Assembly (NCBI GenBank): GCA_015061285.1
Contig: SUWW01000005.1
Location: 17,072-81,071 of the forward strand
Reading direction: 5' to 3'
Source: Bacteroidales bacterium
GTDB taxonomy: Bacteria; Bacteroidota; Bacteroidia; Bacteroidales; Marinilabiliaceae
Length of the DNA: 64,000 bases
This document shows, piece after piece, positions 36,028-44,738 of the stretch. The first letter of the stretch is position 1; each line of letters opens with the position of its first letter. Both the position numbers and the translations under genes were made by a program. Below the pieces are notes generated by a model. That model was not told the DNA's origin. It was given only the letters and a program-made list of their open reading frames with translations, and searched no databases.

Positions 36028-36078
36028 CTACTGACGAAAATGAGTGAAAACATCAAATTTCGTCAGTATGAGTTTTTT
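36028..36078. repeat. Hairpin repeat, copy C
   Basis: TACTGACGAAA (36029-36039) pairs with TTTCGTCAGTA (36058-36068). Its first half (CTACTGACGAAAATGAGT) is identical to copy A. After the stem comes ATGAGTTTTTTTT, so on the + strand it resembles an intrinsic terminator, although no + strand gene ends here. 85 bp separate it from copy B. Confidence 0.85.
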
Positions 36079-36085
36079 TTACATA

Positions 36086-36125
36086 AAAATTTGCGGCTCA
36101 CCGAATTTCTCCGACGAGCCGCAAA
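36086..36125 (-). terminator. Intrinsic terminator of the rhamnogalacturonan gene set
   Basis: Perfect 10-bp stem TTTGCGGCTC/GAGCCGCAAA (36090-36099 with 36116-36125), followed on the minus strand by AATTTTTATG. It lies 22 bp beyond the GH106 stop codon. Confidence 0.88.
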
Positions 36126-36146
36126 ATATTTATACAGAGTCTGTTT

Positions 36147-38915
36147 TTACTTTATCTCCAAAGTCACAGGACCTTGCAAGCCCATATCCTCGATTGGCCA
36201 CCAAGCGTAATCGCGACGTTTACCTTTCACATCGAGGAGGTTGGTGTCTTTGTATTTACGCCACTTCACGCCATCGCGGTCCATCTGGGCGATGAGGTTG
36301 GCGGCGGAGCCTTTCACCTTTATCTCGATGGTGTTGTCGCCAGGCGTCACATAATTAGTAATGTCGGCAACGAACGGCATCGACCAAAGCGAAGCGGCCA
36401 GATTGCCATTGATGGTCACTTCGGCAACCTCTTTCACGTTCTTCAATCGGAGCATAATACTCTTAGCTTCGGCAGGAATTGTGAACTTGTTCGTGTAGAC
36501 GGCAGTAGCCGAGTTGCGCGAGAAAGCCGAGTCGGGCAAGGCGTTCCAATAATTAAGAGTGTCAATATTATACGTAGCGTTCAAATCTACTTCGGGCGTG
36601 CTCTCCACGAAACGCATCGTCCATCCATTAGCAAGTTGCACGTGCTGAACGTCGTCAACGGGCACATAGCTCCATTGTGGAACGTCCACCTTCTTGTTGT
36701 ACGTACGCAAAATGGTAGTCTGACCTGATTCAAGCTGAATACGCAGCGTCTTATCGGCATTCACCTGTGCGCGACCTATGCGGCCATCGAGCGGATTGTA
36801 GAACACAGCATCGGCAAAATCGACAGCAAGCGAAACAGATTTTGCATCGATGTCGGCAGTGTCGAGATTTGCGATGAAATATGTATATCCATCTTTATTG
36901 CTACGGCGAATGTAGCGCAAACCATTACGAACGGTCATATTCTCAACCGTCAACTCTTCGGCGTAGAGTTTGAGAGCCGAGGCAACATCGGTAGAGAAGC
37001 CTACGCAGCCATTGCCAACGCCAAACAAGCCATTGGCTTGCTTAGGCAAGTGGTCGAGAGCAGCCTTCAACGCAGCACGCTCGCCATCGTTAGACAAACC
37101 TGGCACGCTCGAAGGATAATCGCCGGCAAAAATCACCGTAGCACCACTCTCGGCAAGGCTGACAAGCTTCTCTAGCACTTTAGCGTGCATGAAACGCGCA
37201 TTGGGCACTACGATAGTTTTATACGCAGCACCGCCAGCCGTAACGAGTTTGTTATTCTTAGTGCTTAGTTCAAGAATCTGACGGTCGGAGATATAATCGG
37301 TCTGATAGCCAAGCGTTTCCACCTCGTCGATAACCTTCATAAAATCGGCCGCAACAATTTGCAGACGTTCGATGGAGAGCGGTAAGTATTTGGTATTCTG
37401 ATTATACCAAATATCATACATAGGGAAATATACAAGCACATCGGCATCGGGTTTGCCGGCCTGAAGGAAAGTGAGGCAACGCTCTACATACTTATTGAGA
37501 TGCTTCAGTTCGGGCCAGAAAACATTCGTAGGGCTGTAGTCGACCGAAGCGTAGAACTTCCAGCCTGGCCACGCGTCTTGCTCGGGCGAATATGCCGCGC
37601 CGTGGTAGAAAATGCGGTTGATGCCCGCAAGGAAGAGCGCGTCGAGTTCGGGTTTGCAGAGCGCAGGCGTCATGCGGAAATGTTCGGTAGCCCAAGTGAG
37701 CGCTTCGGCAGAGGTATAAGGCTTGCCCATTGTATGCGCAGCCGACGAGGCAAACTTCATAATAGCCTTATCGGACTCGTTTTTACGCTGGAAAGTGTCT
37801 GGCACAACGAGGTCGCGCACTTTGACCTTAGCGCGTCCGTATGTCTCGCACTCAGGTGTTTCGGAGAGCGCGTAGAGGTCGAGGAGGTTGCCCACAGAGC
37901 CGTGAGCCTGTTCACGTGCCGTAGAACCGTGAGAATGAAGCCATTCGGTCCAAGTCTGCATGAACGAACAGCGAAGAAGGCTGTCGACTGTTTCGCAATA
38001 ATCGGCCTTCACGCGACGAGCGGTGTCGTTAGCCTCGGGCGTGAGTAGCTGAGGTAGATAGTCGAGCACGTCGTAGCCATGCTGCTTTTGGAAAGCGTTG
38101 AACATATCGGCTGTATAATCAGCGCCATAGACCTCATACGAATCGGAGAACATCATTTTGGGCCAAGGAATTCCAGCCTTTGCAAAAGCCGTGTCGAAGC
38201 GTGCGAGATAGTGATTTACAGCCTTTGGCGAGAAATAGTCCATAACGAAACCTTCGCCGCCAGGAGCAGCGCGTTTCACCATTTGGAACGTATGTCCGTG
38301 CCACAAGGCGTAAATATTCCACTCGCCAGCGGGAGCAGCCCACGTGAGAGTGTCGTTGTTTACATACGTAGTAACATCAACACGCTCATTATTAGCATTA
38401 TATGCATAAACACCAATGAGTTTAGCCTCTCGACGATGTTTTGGATTGGCAAGCTGAGTGTCCCACACGAGAGGTTGCTCGCCATTGGCAGTCATTGTGG
38501 TTTGGCTAACGTCGAGGCGAGCGGCAGAATATTCAGGCGTTACATTCGGACCGCCGAAAGGCCAACCAGTGCCGCAAGTCATGTCGAGCGTCATGCCGTG
38601 CGAGGCAGCCTCTTCGCGAGCATAATTATAAACAGCCATCCACTCGGGCGAGAGAAAAGAAATGTCGTTCTCGTCGTTGCCTTGCACGCCGTAGATTGGG
38701 CAGAGTTCGAGACCGCCCAAACCGCTGTCGGCATACTTAGCTATGAGGTTGCGCAGGTTGGTGCTATCTACTGCACTACCCATCCACCACCAACGAGCGC
38801 ACGGCTTAGCATCGTTGCCACCGTCTGGCCATTGATCGTACTGTTGGCTGCACGCACTGAGCAAAGTAGCCGCAGCAGCCAATGTTAGTGTATGTAACTT
38901 ATTGATATTTAGCAT
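36147..38915 (-). CDS. GH106 alpha-L-rhamnosidase
   Basis: A 922-residue lipoprotein (lipobox LLSAC) predicted to remove terminal alpha-L-rhamnose from rhamnogalacturonan fragments. The GH106 start is visible: CARWWWMGSAVDSTNLRNLI near residue 41, GLGGLELCPIYGVQG, and WMAVYNYAREEAASHGMTLD followed by MTCGTGWPFGG. The central TIM-barrel region includes PKMMFSDSYEVYGADYT and YTSAEALTWATEHF. The C-terminal ~130 residues are a GH2-type sugar-binding beta domain (FTIPAEAKSIMLRLKNVKEV). It is the last gene of the PL11-GH105-GH106 set, two bases after GH105, which suggests cotranscription. Confidence 0.9.
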   Translation of the reverse strand: MLNINKLHTLTLAAAATLLSACSQQYDQWPDGGNDAKPCARWWWMGSAVDSTNLRNLIAKYADSGLGGLELCPIYGVQGNDENDISFLSPEWMAVYNYAREEAASHGMTLDMTCGTGWPFGGPNVTPEYSAARLDVSQTTMTANGEQPLVWDTQLANPKHRREAKLIGVYAYNANNERVDVTTYVNNDTLTWAAPAGEWNIYALWHGHTFQMVKRAAPGGEGFVMDYFSPKAVNHYLARFDTAFAKAGIPWPKMMFSDSYEVYGADYTADMFNAFQKQHGYDVLDYLPQLLTPEANDTARRVKADYCETVDSLLRCSFMQTWTEWLHSHGSTAREQAHGSVGNLLDLYALSETPECETYGRAKVKVRDLVVPDTFQRKNESDKAIMKFASSAAHTMGKPYTSAEALTWATEHFRMTPALCKPELDALFLAGINRIFYHGAAYSPEQDAWPGWKFYASVDYSPTNVFWPELKHLNKYVERCLTFLQAGKPDADVLVYFPMYDIWYNQNTKYLPLSIERLQIVAADFMKVIDEVETLGYQTDYISDRQILELSTKNNKLVTAGGAAYKTIVVPNARFMHAKVLEKLVSLAESGATVIFAGDYPSSVPGLSNDGERAALKAALDHLPKQANGLFGVGNGCVGFSTDVASALKLYAEELTVENMTVRNGLRYIRRSNKDGYTYFIANLDTADIDAKSVSLAVDFADAVFYNPLDGRIGRAQVNADKTLRIQLESGQTTILRTYNKKVDVPQWSYVPVDDVQHVQLANGWTMRFVESTPEVDLNATYNIDTLNYWNALPDSAFSRNSATAVYTNKFTIPAEAKSIMLRLKNVKEVAEVTINGNLAASLWSMPFVADITNYVTPGDNTIEIKVKGSAANLIAQMDRDGVKWRKYKDTNLLDVKGKRRDYAWWPIEDMGLQGPVTLEIK

Positions 38916-38917
38916 AA

Positions 38918-40066
38918 TTATTTCTTTAGCGAAACGGGTGCAGAAATCTTATAAACTTCCGAAGCTGCAAGCAAGAAGCAGCCGATGCCGTAATCCTCGA
39001 AATCAGGCGTTGAAGTTGCTGTAGCAGGCTGACCGTCAGAAGGTTTGCTGCCAGTGCCTTGTACGTATGCCAAAGAGCCATTCTCGCGGATAGAGTTGTT
39101 TACCAAGCCGTTCCAAGCCTTGAGCATAACCGGCATATAGGTCTTGCTGTCGAGCACGCCCGTACGTATGCCCCACGCGAGGCTGTAGACGAAGAGCGAA
39201 GTTCCTGTGGTCTCCATGCCGCCGTAGTTCTCTTCGCAGAGCATGCTTGCGTTCCAGAAACCATCTTTGCGCTGACATTTTGCGATAGCCTTAGCCATGG
39301 CAGTGAAGTCGGCAACGTAGGTAGCACGATGAGGATCGTCTTGTGGAAGTTCGTTCAATATACGTACGTAGTTGGCCATAGCCCAGCCGTTGCCGCGCGA
39401 CCAGAAGCAAGGTTTGCCGTTGACCTCTTTGAACGGAGCCACAAAAGCTGCGTCGCGATACCAGAGGCCATATTCGGCGCACCAAAGACCGCCGCCAATG
39501 GTGTTGCGCGTTGCAGCGTACATATTCCACATCTTCTCGAAGATGGCTTTGTCGCCGAGCGTAGCACCGAGTTTAGCAAGAACTGGCATACCCATCTGCA
39601 CAGCGTCGACCCAATACCAATCGTCGTTTTCAGGCTGGTTTACAAGCATCTGCACGAGAGCTTTGGTGTTGCGAAGTTTAGCAGCATCGGGCTCCATGCG
39701 ATAGAGGTCGATGTAGGTTTGTGCGCAGCAATAGTCGTCGGCATTGCGGTCGGTGTTGCCATAGCGGAACCCCCATTTGTGGAATTCAGCCCATGAGTAA
39801 GCATAATCGTAATATTTAGCATCTGGATAGATTTCGTAGAGCGCCATCAAACCTTCGTAGTATACACCACGAGTCCAGATGTTGCTTGGACGCATCTTAT
39901 TTACGTATGAAGGCAACGTCACGTCGGGGTTGGTCTTCATGAAGTAGGCATTAACCTTTTTGGCAGCGTTAAGCACATCGGTGCTTTTAGGTAGTTCTTG
40001 CGCAGTAGCTGTCAACGAAGCTGCGCATACGAAACCAAGAATGACTTGTCTAAGGTTGGTTTTCAT
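38918..40066 (-). CDS. GH105 unsaturated rhamnogalacturonyl hydrolase
   Basis: A 382-residue protein with a signal peptide (SLTATAQ), no lipobox, so probably periplasmic. It removes the 4,5-unsaturated galacturonyl residue left by rhamnogalacturonan lyases. The (alpha/alpha)6-barrel motifs of YteR/GH105 are present: WTRGVYYEGLMALYEIYPD near residue 62, DDWYWVDAVQMGMPVLAKLG near 150 (the Asp in WVD fits the catalytic acid), WCAEYGLWYRD and FWSRGNGWAMANYVRILNEL. GH88 is the nearest alternative family, but the RG partners around it favour GH105. It lies 24 bp after PL11. Confidence 0.9.
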   Translation of the reverse strand: MKTNLRQVILGFVCAASLTATAQELPKSTDVLNAAKKVNAYFMKTNPDVTLPSYVNKMRPSNIWTRGVYYEGLMALYEIYPDAKYYDYAYSWAEFHKWGFRYGNTDRNADDYCCAQTYIDLYRMEPDAAKLRNTKALVQMLVNQPENDDWYWVDAVQMGMPVLAKLGATLGDKAIFEKMWNMYAATRNTIGGGLWCAEYGLWYRDAAFVAPFKEVNGKPCFWSRGNGWAMANYVRILNELPQDDPHRATYVADFTAMAKAIAKCQRKDGFWNASMLCEENYGGMETTGTSLFVYSLAWGIRTGVLDSKTYMPVMLKAWNGLVNNSIRENGSLAYVQGTGSKPSDGQPATATSTPDFEDYGIGCFLLAASEVYKISAPVSLKK

Positions 40067-40090
40067 TTTTGTGGAGTAAATTGATTTTTA

Positions 40091-42103
40091 TTATTTGTTT
40101 CTAAATAATTTATACAATGCATAACTAAGATGCGGAGGTTGGTTGTACGACACGTTTTGTGCGGCAAGCGACATGCGATACTGATGATCGTGAGTGAGCG
40201 TAACTACCCGATACTCAGTAGGTACTGTGGTGGTATATATATATAATGACGGGCCGAAATTGAGCACAATCTCCTCGCGCCAATCGCCAAAGATGTCACC
40301 AAGGAAATTAGGCGTGTTTTTTGTGCCATTGCAAGTGAACCCATCGAGTTTTTGAAGCACTTCACTCTGTTTGGTTGTCGAATTCCATTTATATACGCAT
40401 GAAGCACCTTTGGCATACATAGCCCCCGGGCCGCCATCGAACAAGGGGAACAACGGGCGCTGCTGCTTTGTAGTGTCGTTTCGTTGTTCGGCGCGAGCGC
40501 GTTTGTTTCTGCGTATGCCGCCATCGAATAGTTCGTCTTGGAGGTCGCCGTCCCAATAGATGCGGAAGTTTACTTGTGGACGTTTTTCTACGCCTTTGTT
40601 TATGATGTTGCCATGAGCATCGTAGACGTAGCTATCGGAGAGGCTCCAGAATTCCATGCCATCATAATTAGGGTCGATGTCGGCAGCTATTCCGCGGCCA
40701 TTGTCATCGCTCGATTCGGTAGCCCAGAGAATTTCGCCAGTGCGGGCATCGCGTAGTTCAGCGCCGTAGGCCATAAAGTCGTTGGCTGTATGTTTCAGTC
40801 CAGCATGGCGTCCCGATTCGTGAGGCATAAATATTTCCAAACCATCACGGTCGGGCACGATGTCGGCTACGTGCAGGGCATCTCCGTGTCCCCAGCCAGT
40901 GCTGTGGAGCAAAGTGCCATCGTGGTCGAGAGCGGCAGCTCCATATATTATTTCGTCGAAGCCATCGTTGTCGACATCGGCAACCATTACGCTATGAGCG
41001 CCTTGGCCGTAGAGCGTGTTGAGCGGATCTTTTTCTGGTGTGGAGTATAGCCATGTCTTGGTGAGTTTGCCATCAGCAAATTGCCAAGCACATACGTATG
41101 CATAAGTATAATAGCCACGACACATAACAATATTATGATGTCCAACGCCCTGACTGTCGGGCAGATAAGCTACGCAAGCTAAATAGCGTTCGGAGCGATT
41201 GCCATTGCCATCGCCCCAACCATTTTTGTCGAGAGAAACCACATTGCGGTTTGGTTCATAATACACAGTATGCATAGCAGCGCCTGTCTCACCATTGAAG
41301 ACGGTCAGAAATTCTGGTCCGTCCATTACGTGACCTGTTTTATTGACGTAGCAAGCTGAGTTGTTGGTAGAGCGAATTTGCTCATCGTCGGCAGCTTCCG
41401 AAACGTATTTTCCACTACCATCGACAGAGCCAGGAGCTGTTTTGCATGCCATTTCGGCTTTGCCATCACCGTTGAAATCGTATACGAGAAATTGCGTATA
41501 GTGAGCGCCAGCACGTATGTTTTGCCCAAGGTTGATGCGCCATAGTTTATGTCCATTGAGCTTGTAGCAGTCGATAATTACAGGAGAAGTGTATCCTTTG
41601 TGCGAATTGTCGTGCGAATTCGATGGATCGAACTTCACTATTAATTCGTATTCGCCATCGCCATCTACATCGCCTATGCTGCAGTCGTTAGCCATGTAGA
41701 AATTCTCGCGGCCATCGGGCGTGGTGTGGTTGGCTGGCATATCGAGCGCGATTTGCAAAACTGGTCTTGACCATACAGAATCTATAGTAAATGTCTCGGT
41801 CGATTTGTTATTGGCATCGAGTGTAACTATTTCATATTTACTATGTTGTGAACCGTTGGCGTCGGAAAAGCTTGTAGCTGTCTTCAAGTTGTGCGCCGAA
41901 GAAATTTTGTTGCCGTCGCGCATAATGCAAAATGATGTTTCTGGAGAATCGGTAGCCAACAAACGCCATGACAAGAACACGCCACTGTCGGTTTTGATGG
42001 CGATAGCGCCGCGGTTAAGTTGTTCTATGTCTGGTTTTTGAGCGTTGCAGCCAACAAACGAGAGAAGTGCAGATACAATAAGTAGAATTTGTCTCTTTCG
42101 CAT
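40091..42103 (-). CDS. PL11 rhamnogalacturonan lyase
   Basis: A 670-residue lipoprotein (lipobox FVGC) that cleaves the rhamnogalacturonan-I backbone by beta-elimination. The N-terminal beta domain (GAIAIKTDSGVFLSWRLLAT) precedes an eight-bladed propeller with Ca2+-binding Asp-rich loops: CSIGDVDGDGEYELIVKFDP, LVYDFNGDGKAEMACKTAPG, MVADVDNDGFDEIIYGAA. The end GDWREEIVLNFGPSLYIYTT is typical of PL11. It is the first gene of the set, and its promoter box lies at 42140-42147. With GH105 and GH106 downstream it gives a complete route from RG-I backbone to rhamnose and unsaturated galacturonate. No SusC or SusD homologue is present in the window. Confidence 0.93.
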   Translation of the reverse strand: MRKRQILLIVSALLSFVGCNAQKPDIEQLNRGAIAIKTDSGVFLSWRLLATDSPETSFCIMRDGNKISSAHNLKTATSFSDANGSQHSKYEIVTLDANNKSTETFTIDSVWSRPVLQIALDMPANHTTPDGRENFYMANDCSIGDVDGDGEYELIVKFDPSNSHDNSHKGYTSPVIIDCYKLNGHKLWRINLGQNIRAGAHYTQFLVYDFNGDGKAEMACKTAPGSVDGSGKYVSEAADDEQIRSTNNSACYVNKTGHVMDGPEFLTVFNGETGAAMHTVYYEPNRNVVSLDKNGWGDGNGNRSERYLACVAYLPDSQGVGHHNIVMCRGYYTYAYVCAWQFADGKLTKTWLYSTPEKDPLNTLYGQGAHSVMVADVDNDGFDEIIYGAAALDHDGTLLHSTGWGHGDALHVADIVPDRDGLEIFMPHESGRHAGLKHTANDFMAYGAELRDARTGEILWATESSDDNGRGIAADIDPNYDGMEFWSLSDSYVYDAHGNIINKGVEKRPQVNFRIYWDGDLQDELFDGGIRRNKRARAEQRNDTTKQQRPLFPLFDGGPGAMYAKGASCVYKWNSTTKQSEVLQKLDGFTCNGTKNTPNFLGDIFGDWREEIVLNFGPSLYIYTTTVPTEYRVVTLTHDHQYRMSLAAQNVSYNQPPHLSYALYKLFRNK

Positions 42104-42139
42104 GGTTATAATAAAGGCTTGTAATTATGTTGCGTACGC

Positions 42140-42147
42140 CAAAGATA
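42140..42147 (-). promoter_or_regulatory. Promoter -7 box for PL11
   Basis: The minus strand reads TATCTTTG, matching TAnnTTTG, 37 bp upstream of the PL11 start. The rest of the 213-bp divergent gap shows nothing else I can name. Confidence 0.5.
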
Positions 42148-42316
42148 GGTTAACAACTGCAAAAAGAAATTAGAAAAAGAAAAATAGGAAATAGAAAAGC
42201 GCATTTGAGTGCAAGCGGAGTTTTTGATAAAGAGCAAATCATAATCATAAAATATGTTCATTGCATACAACTCTCATAAAAATTATCCACTTTCGCGGCG
42301 TAATTCATACATATAT

Positions 42317-43354
42317 ATGAAGATTCAAAAAACGAAGCAAAAGACTGAAAGCAAGCGCGTTGCACAAGTGTATTATGATGCACATGGCCGACGTGTTGTG
42401 TTGGGTAAGCAAATGAAAACCGAGCGTGCGATGCCTACCGAAAAGCCCGAAAAGTCGCCTAAGCCAAAGCGTGGCGAGCTACAAGCGCTGCATACCATGA
42501 AGGTACATGGCGAAGTGCCGCTCTTGGAGTTTCTTTTTAGTCGTCTCACCGACATGCCCAAGTCGACTGTAAAGCATTATCTTACCAATAAACAAGTGCT
42601 CGTAAATGGCTCTTGCATAACGCAATACAACTTCACACTCTATAAGGAAGACGTTGTCGTAATAGCTAAATATGCTCAGCGCGATGCCAAAAAGCCTTTA
42701 GAAAAGCCCGATATTATCTACGAAGACAATGAGATTATCGTCATAAACAAACCTTCAGGATTGCTGTCGGTCGAGAGCGATACCGAGCGAAACAAAACGG
42801 CATATCGTCAGGTGGAGCAATATGTTAGAGCTAAGGACAAAACAGCCCGTGTGGTTATAGTTCACCGCATCGACCGCGACACTTCGGGCGTACTGCTCTT
42901 TGCTAAAAACGAATACGTCAAAGAGACGCTTTTCAAACATTGGAACGATATTGTTACAAAACGCGAATATATTGCGGTGTGCGAAGGCAAATTCAGCGAA
43001 AAACAAGGCACCGTGAAGTCGTATCTTATGCAGAATGTGAATAATGTAGTCTATTCGAGCCACGATGCTAAAAATGGCCAACTTGCTGTGACGCACTACA
43101 AGGTGCTCAAGGAGTGCAGAGGCTATTCGCTCGTTGATGTGAATATCGATACAGGTCGCAAAAATCAGATACGCGTACATATGAAAGATCTTGGCCATCA
43201 GGTTGTTGGCGATAATAAATATGGAAATGTCAGCGATCCGCTTGGACGACTTGGTTTGCATGCATATAAACTTGAATTTACCCACCCCATAACCAAAAAA
43301 CAGATGAAGTTCACGGCTAAAATGCCAGTGGAGTTTAGCAAAATGTTCAAATAA
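42317..43354 (+). CDS. RluA/RluD-family pseudouridine synthase
   Basis: Converts uridine to pseudouridine in rRNA or tRNA. About 75 basic N-terminal residues precede an S4-like RNA-binding domain (LLEFLFSRLTDMPKSTVKHY near residue 82). The catalytic domain contains IIYEDNEIIVINKPSGLLSV near 137 and the active-site HRIDRDTSGVLLFAKN near 185 with its catalytic Asp. GRKNQIRVHMKDLGHQVVGD near 283 is the second family motif. The start at ATG 42317 is chosen because the 21 upstream in-frame residues look unrelated. Which RNA position it modifies cannot be told. Three bases separate it from the next gene. Confidence 0.92.
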   Translation: MKIQKTKQKTESKRVAQVYYDAHGRRVVLGKQMKTERAMPTEKPEKSPKPKRGELQALHTMKVHGEVPLLEFLFSRLTDMPKSTVKHYLTNKQVLVNGSCITQYNFTLYKEDVVVIAKYAQRDAKKPLEKPDIIYEDNEIIVINKPSGLLSVESDTERNKTAYRQVEQYVRAKDKTARVVIVHRIDRDTSGVLLFAKNEYVKETLFKHWNDIVTKREYIAVCEGKFSEKQGTVKSYLMQNVNNVVYSSHDAKNGQLAVTHYKVLKECRGYSLVDVNIDTGRKNQIRVHMKDLGHQVVGDNKYGNVSDPLGRLGLHAYKLEFTHPITKKQMKFTAKMPVEFSKMFK

Positions 43355-43356
43355 TT

Positions 43357-43716
43357 ATGACTCCTAAATTGAGCATAAAAGTTGCTGCGGCGCTCTATGC
43401 CGTAATGACGGTAGTGCATATATATCTATGCTATAGTGGTATGACAACAATAATGTCGATAGCAGGATTTCTTGCACTTACGGCTTTGGAAATAAGCAAA
43501 ATAGTGTTTGTGAATAAGAGCAGAGCGAAATATGGCAACGAAGCCGGCACTCGAATTTTGGCAACCGAAGTAATTACGTTTGGTCTTGCCTTGGGTCTGT
43601 TGTTTGTGTTTGCCTCGCCAATAGAATGCCGTCTAAAAGCAATGCCAATTGTTTTTTGCATCGATCTGATGGTTCTTCGTACGAGTAGTGGGCTCATACT
43701 TGCTGCTAAAAAATGA
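43357..43716 (+). CDS. Small membrane protein of unknown function
   Basis: A 119-residue protein with about four hydrophobic segments (VAAALYAVMTVVHIYLCY, IMSIAGFLALTALEI, ILATEVITFGLALGLLFVF, AMPIVFCIDLMVLR). I do not recognise the family. Its tight packing, two bases after the pseudouridine synthase and overlapping the DMT transporter by four bases (ATGA), indicates translational coupling with both. Confidence 0.75.
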   Translation: MTPKLSIKVAAALYAVMTVVHIYLCYSGMTTIMSIAGFLALTALEISKIVFVNKSRAKYGNEAGTRILATEVITFGLALGLLFVFASPIECRLKAMPIVFCIDLMVLRTSSGLILAAKK

Positions 43717-44633
43717 CACATTCAGGAGAAATAGTCGCACTAATAGTGTCGATGTTGTGGACCACCTCTGCCATAGTTTCGGAGGTGACGAGTAGACGTT
43801 TGGGCGTGCTTGCAGCCAATGCTTTCCGAATGATATTGTCGCTCAGCTTTATAGGCATAATACTCTTTGTCGGCGGCGGCATGCACCTCATTGTCGAGAG
43901 TGATGCGCGTGCGTGGGGATGGCTCTTAGCTTCAGGTTTTGTGGGCTATACATTTGGCGATTTTTGCCTTTATCGGGGCTACGACATCATTGGCTCACGT
44001 TATACACAACTGCTAATGACGTTGGCTGCACCATTTGCAGCGTTGGTCGGTTGGTTTATACTTGGCGAGCAATTGACTTTTATGGTGTTGTTGGGAATGT
44101 TGCTTACGCTTACAGGCATAGGTATGACAATACTTGGCAAAGGCGACAACGAAGAACACCATCGCATAGCGCTCAAATTGCCGCTTCGTGGAGTTGTGTT
44201 CGGCGTGTTGGCTGCTGTTGGTCAAGGTGTTGGATTGGTGCTTAGCAAAATGGGCGTTACACATTTGGCTACAGATGGTGGCGCATTCATGTCGTCGTTT
44301 GCTGGCACGTTCATTCGTGGCATAGCAGGATTGTCGGGATTTCTGGTGCTGCTGTTCTGGCGTGGCAAGCAGAGAGATATGCGCAAAGGTTTTCAAGGTA
44401 ATACGCCAATATTTCTCATTGCGGCAGCTATCTGCGGCCCTACAATAGGAGTATCACTCTCGCTATTGGCTGTGCAGCTTACTAATGTGGGCATTGCGCA
44501 AACCATTATGAGCACTTCGCCCATACTTATTCTGCTTCCTACGTATGTCATTTATCATCAGCCACTTACTATTAAGTCGGTAATAGGTACGATAATAAGT
44601 GTGGTGGGCGTGTCGATGCTATTCATAGCCTGA
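43713..44633 (+). CDS. EamA/DMT-family transporter
   Basis: A 306-residue inner-membrane protein with ten predicted segments in two homologous EamA halves: WTTSAIVSEVTSRRLG and SGFVGYTFGDFCLYRGYDI in the first, VVFGVLAAVGQGVGLVLSKM and GVSLSLLAVQLTNVGIAQTI in the second. The conserved end is IIGTIISVVGVSML-like (VIGTIISVVGVSMLFIA). DMT proteins export or import small metabolites, and the substrate here is unknown. The gene overlaps the small membrane protein and ends the same-strand run. Confidence 0.87.
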   Translation: MTHSGEIVALIVSMLWTTSAIVSEVTSRRLGVLAANAFRMILSLSFIGIILFVGGGMHLIVESDARAWGWLLASGFVGYTFGDFCLYRGYDIIGSRYTQLLMTLAAPFAALVGWFILGEQLTFMVLLGMLLTLTGIGMTILGKGDNEEHHRIALKLPLRGVVFGVLAAVGQGVGLVLSKMGVTHLATDGGAFMSSFAGTFIRGIAGLSGFLVLLFWRGKQRDMRKGFQGNTPIFLIAAAICGPTIGVSLSLLAVQLTNVGIAQTIMSTSPILILLPTYVIYHQPLTIKSVIGTIISVVGVSMLFIA

Positions 44634-44683
44634 AGACTCTTTTGAACTTCAAGCTTATTCTGTAGCTAATGTCAAATAGTAAA

Positions 44684-44716
44684 TTGCTTATTAGTTGAAT
44701 AGGAAAGTTATCTTTG
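44684..44716 (+). promoter_or_regulatory. Promoter of the LytTR gene
   Basis: TATCTTTG (44709-44716) is an exact -7 match, with a TTG at 44684-44686 placed about 22 bp upstream as a candidate -33 element. The gene starts 22 bp downstream at 44739. Confidence 0.6.
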
Positions 44717-44738
44717 CAATCCATACACAATCATAAAA

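Noticed and set aside
36028-36078. Copy C hairpin as the terminator of a + strand gene
   Set aside because: It has the shape of a terminator (stem plus eight T), but no + strand gene ends near it, and its arms match copies A and B, so it was treated as a repeat.
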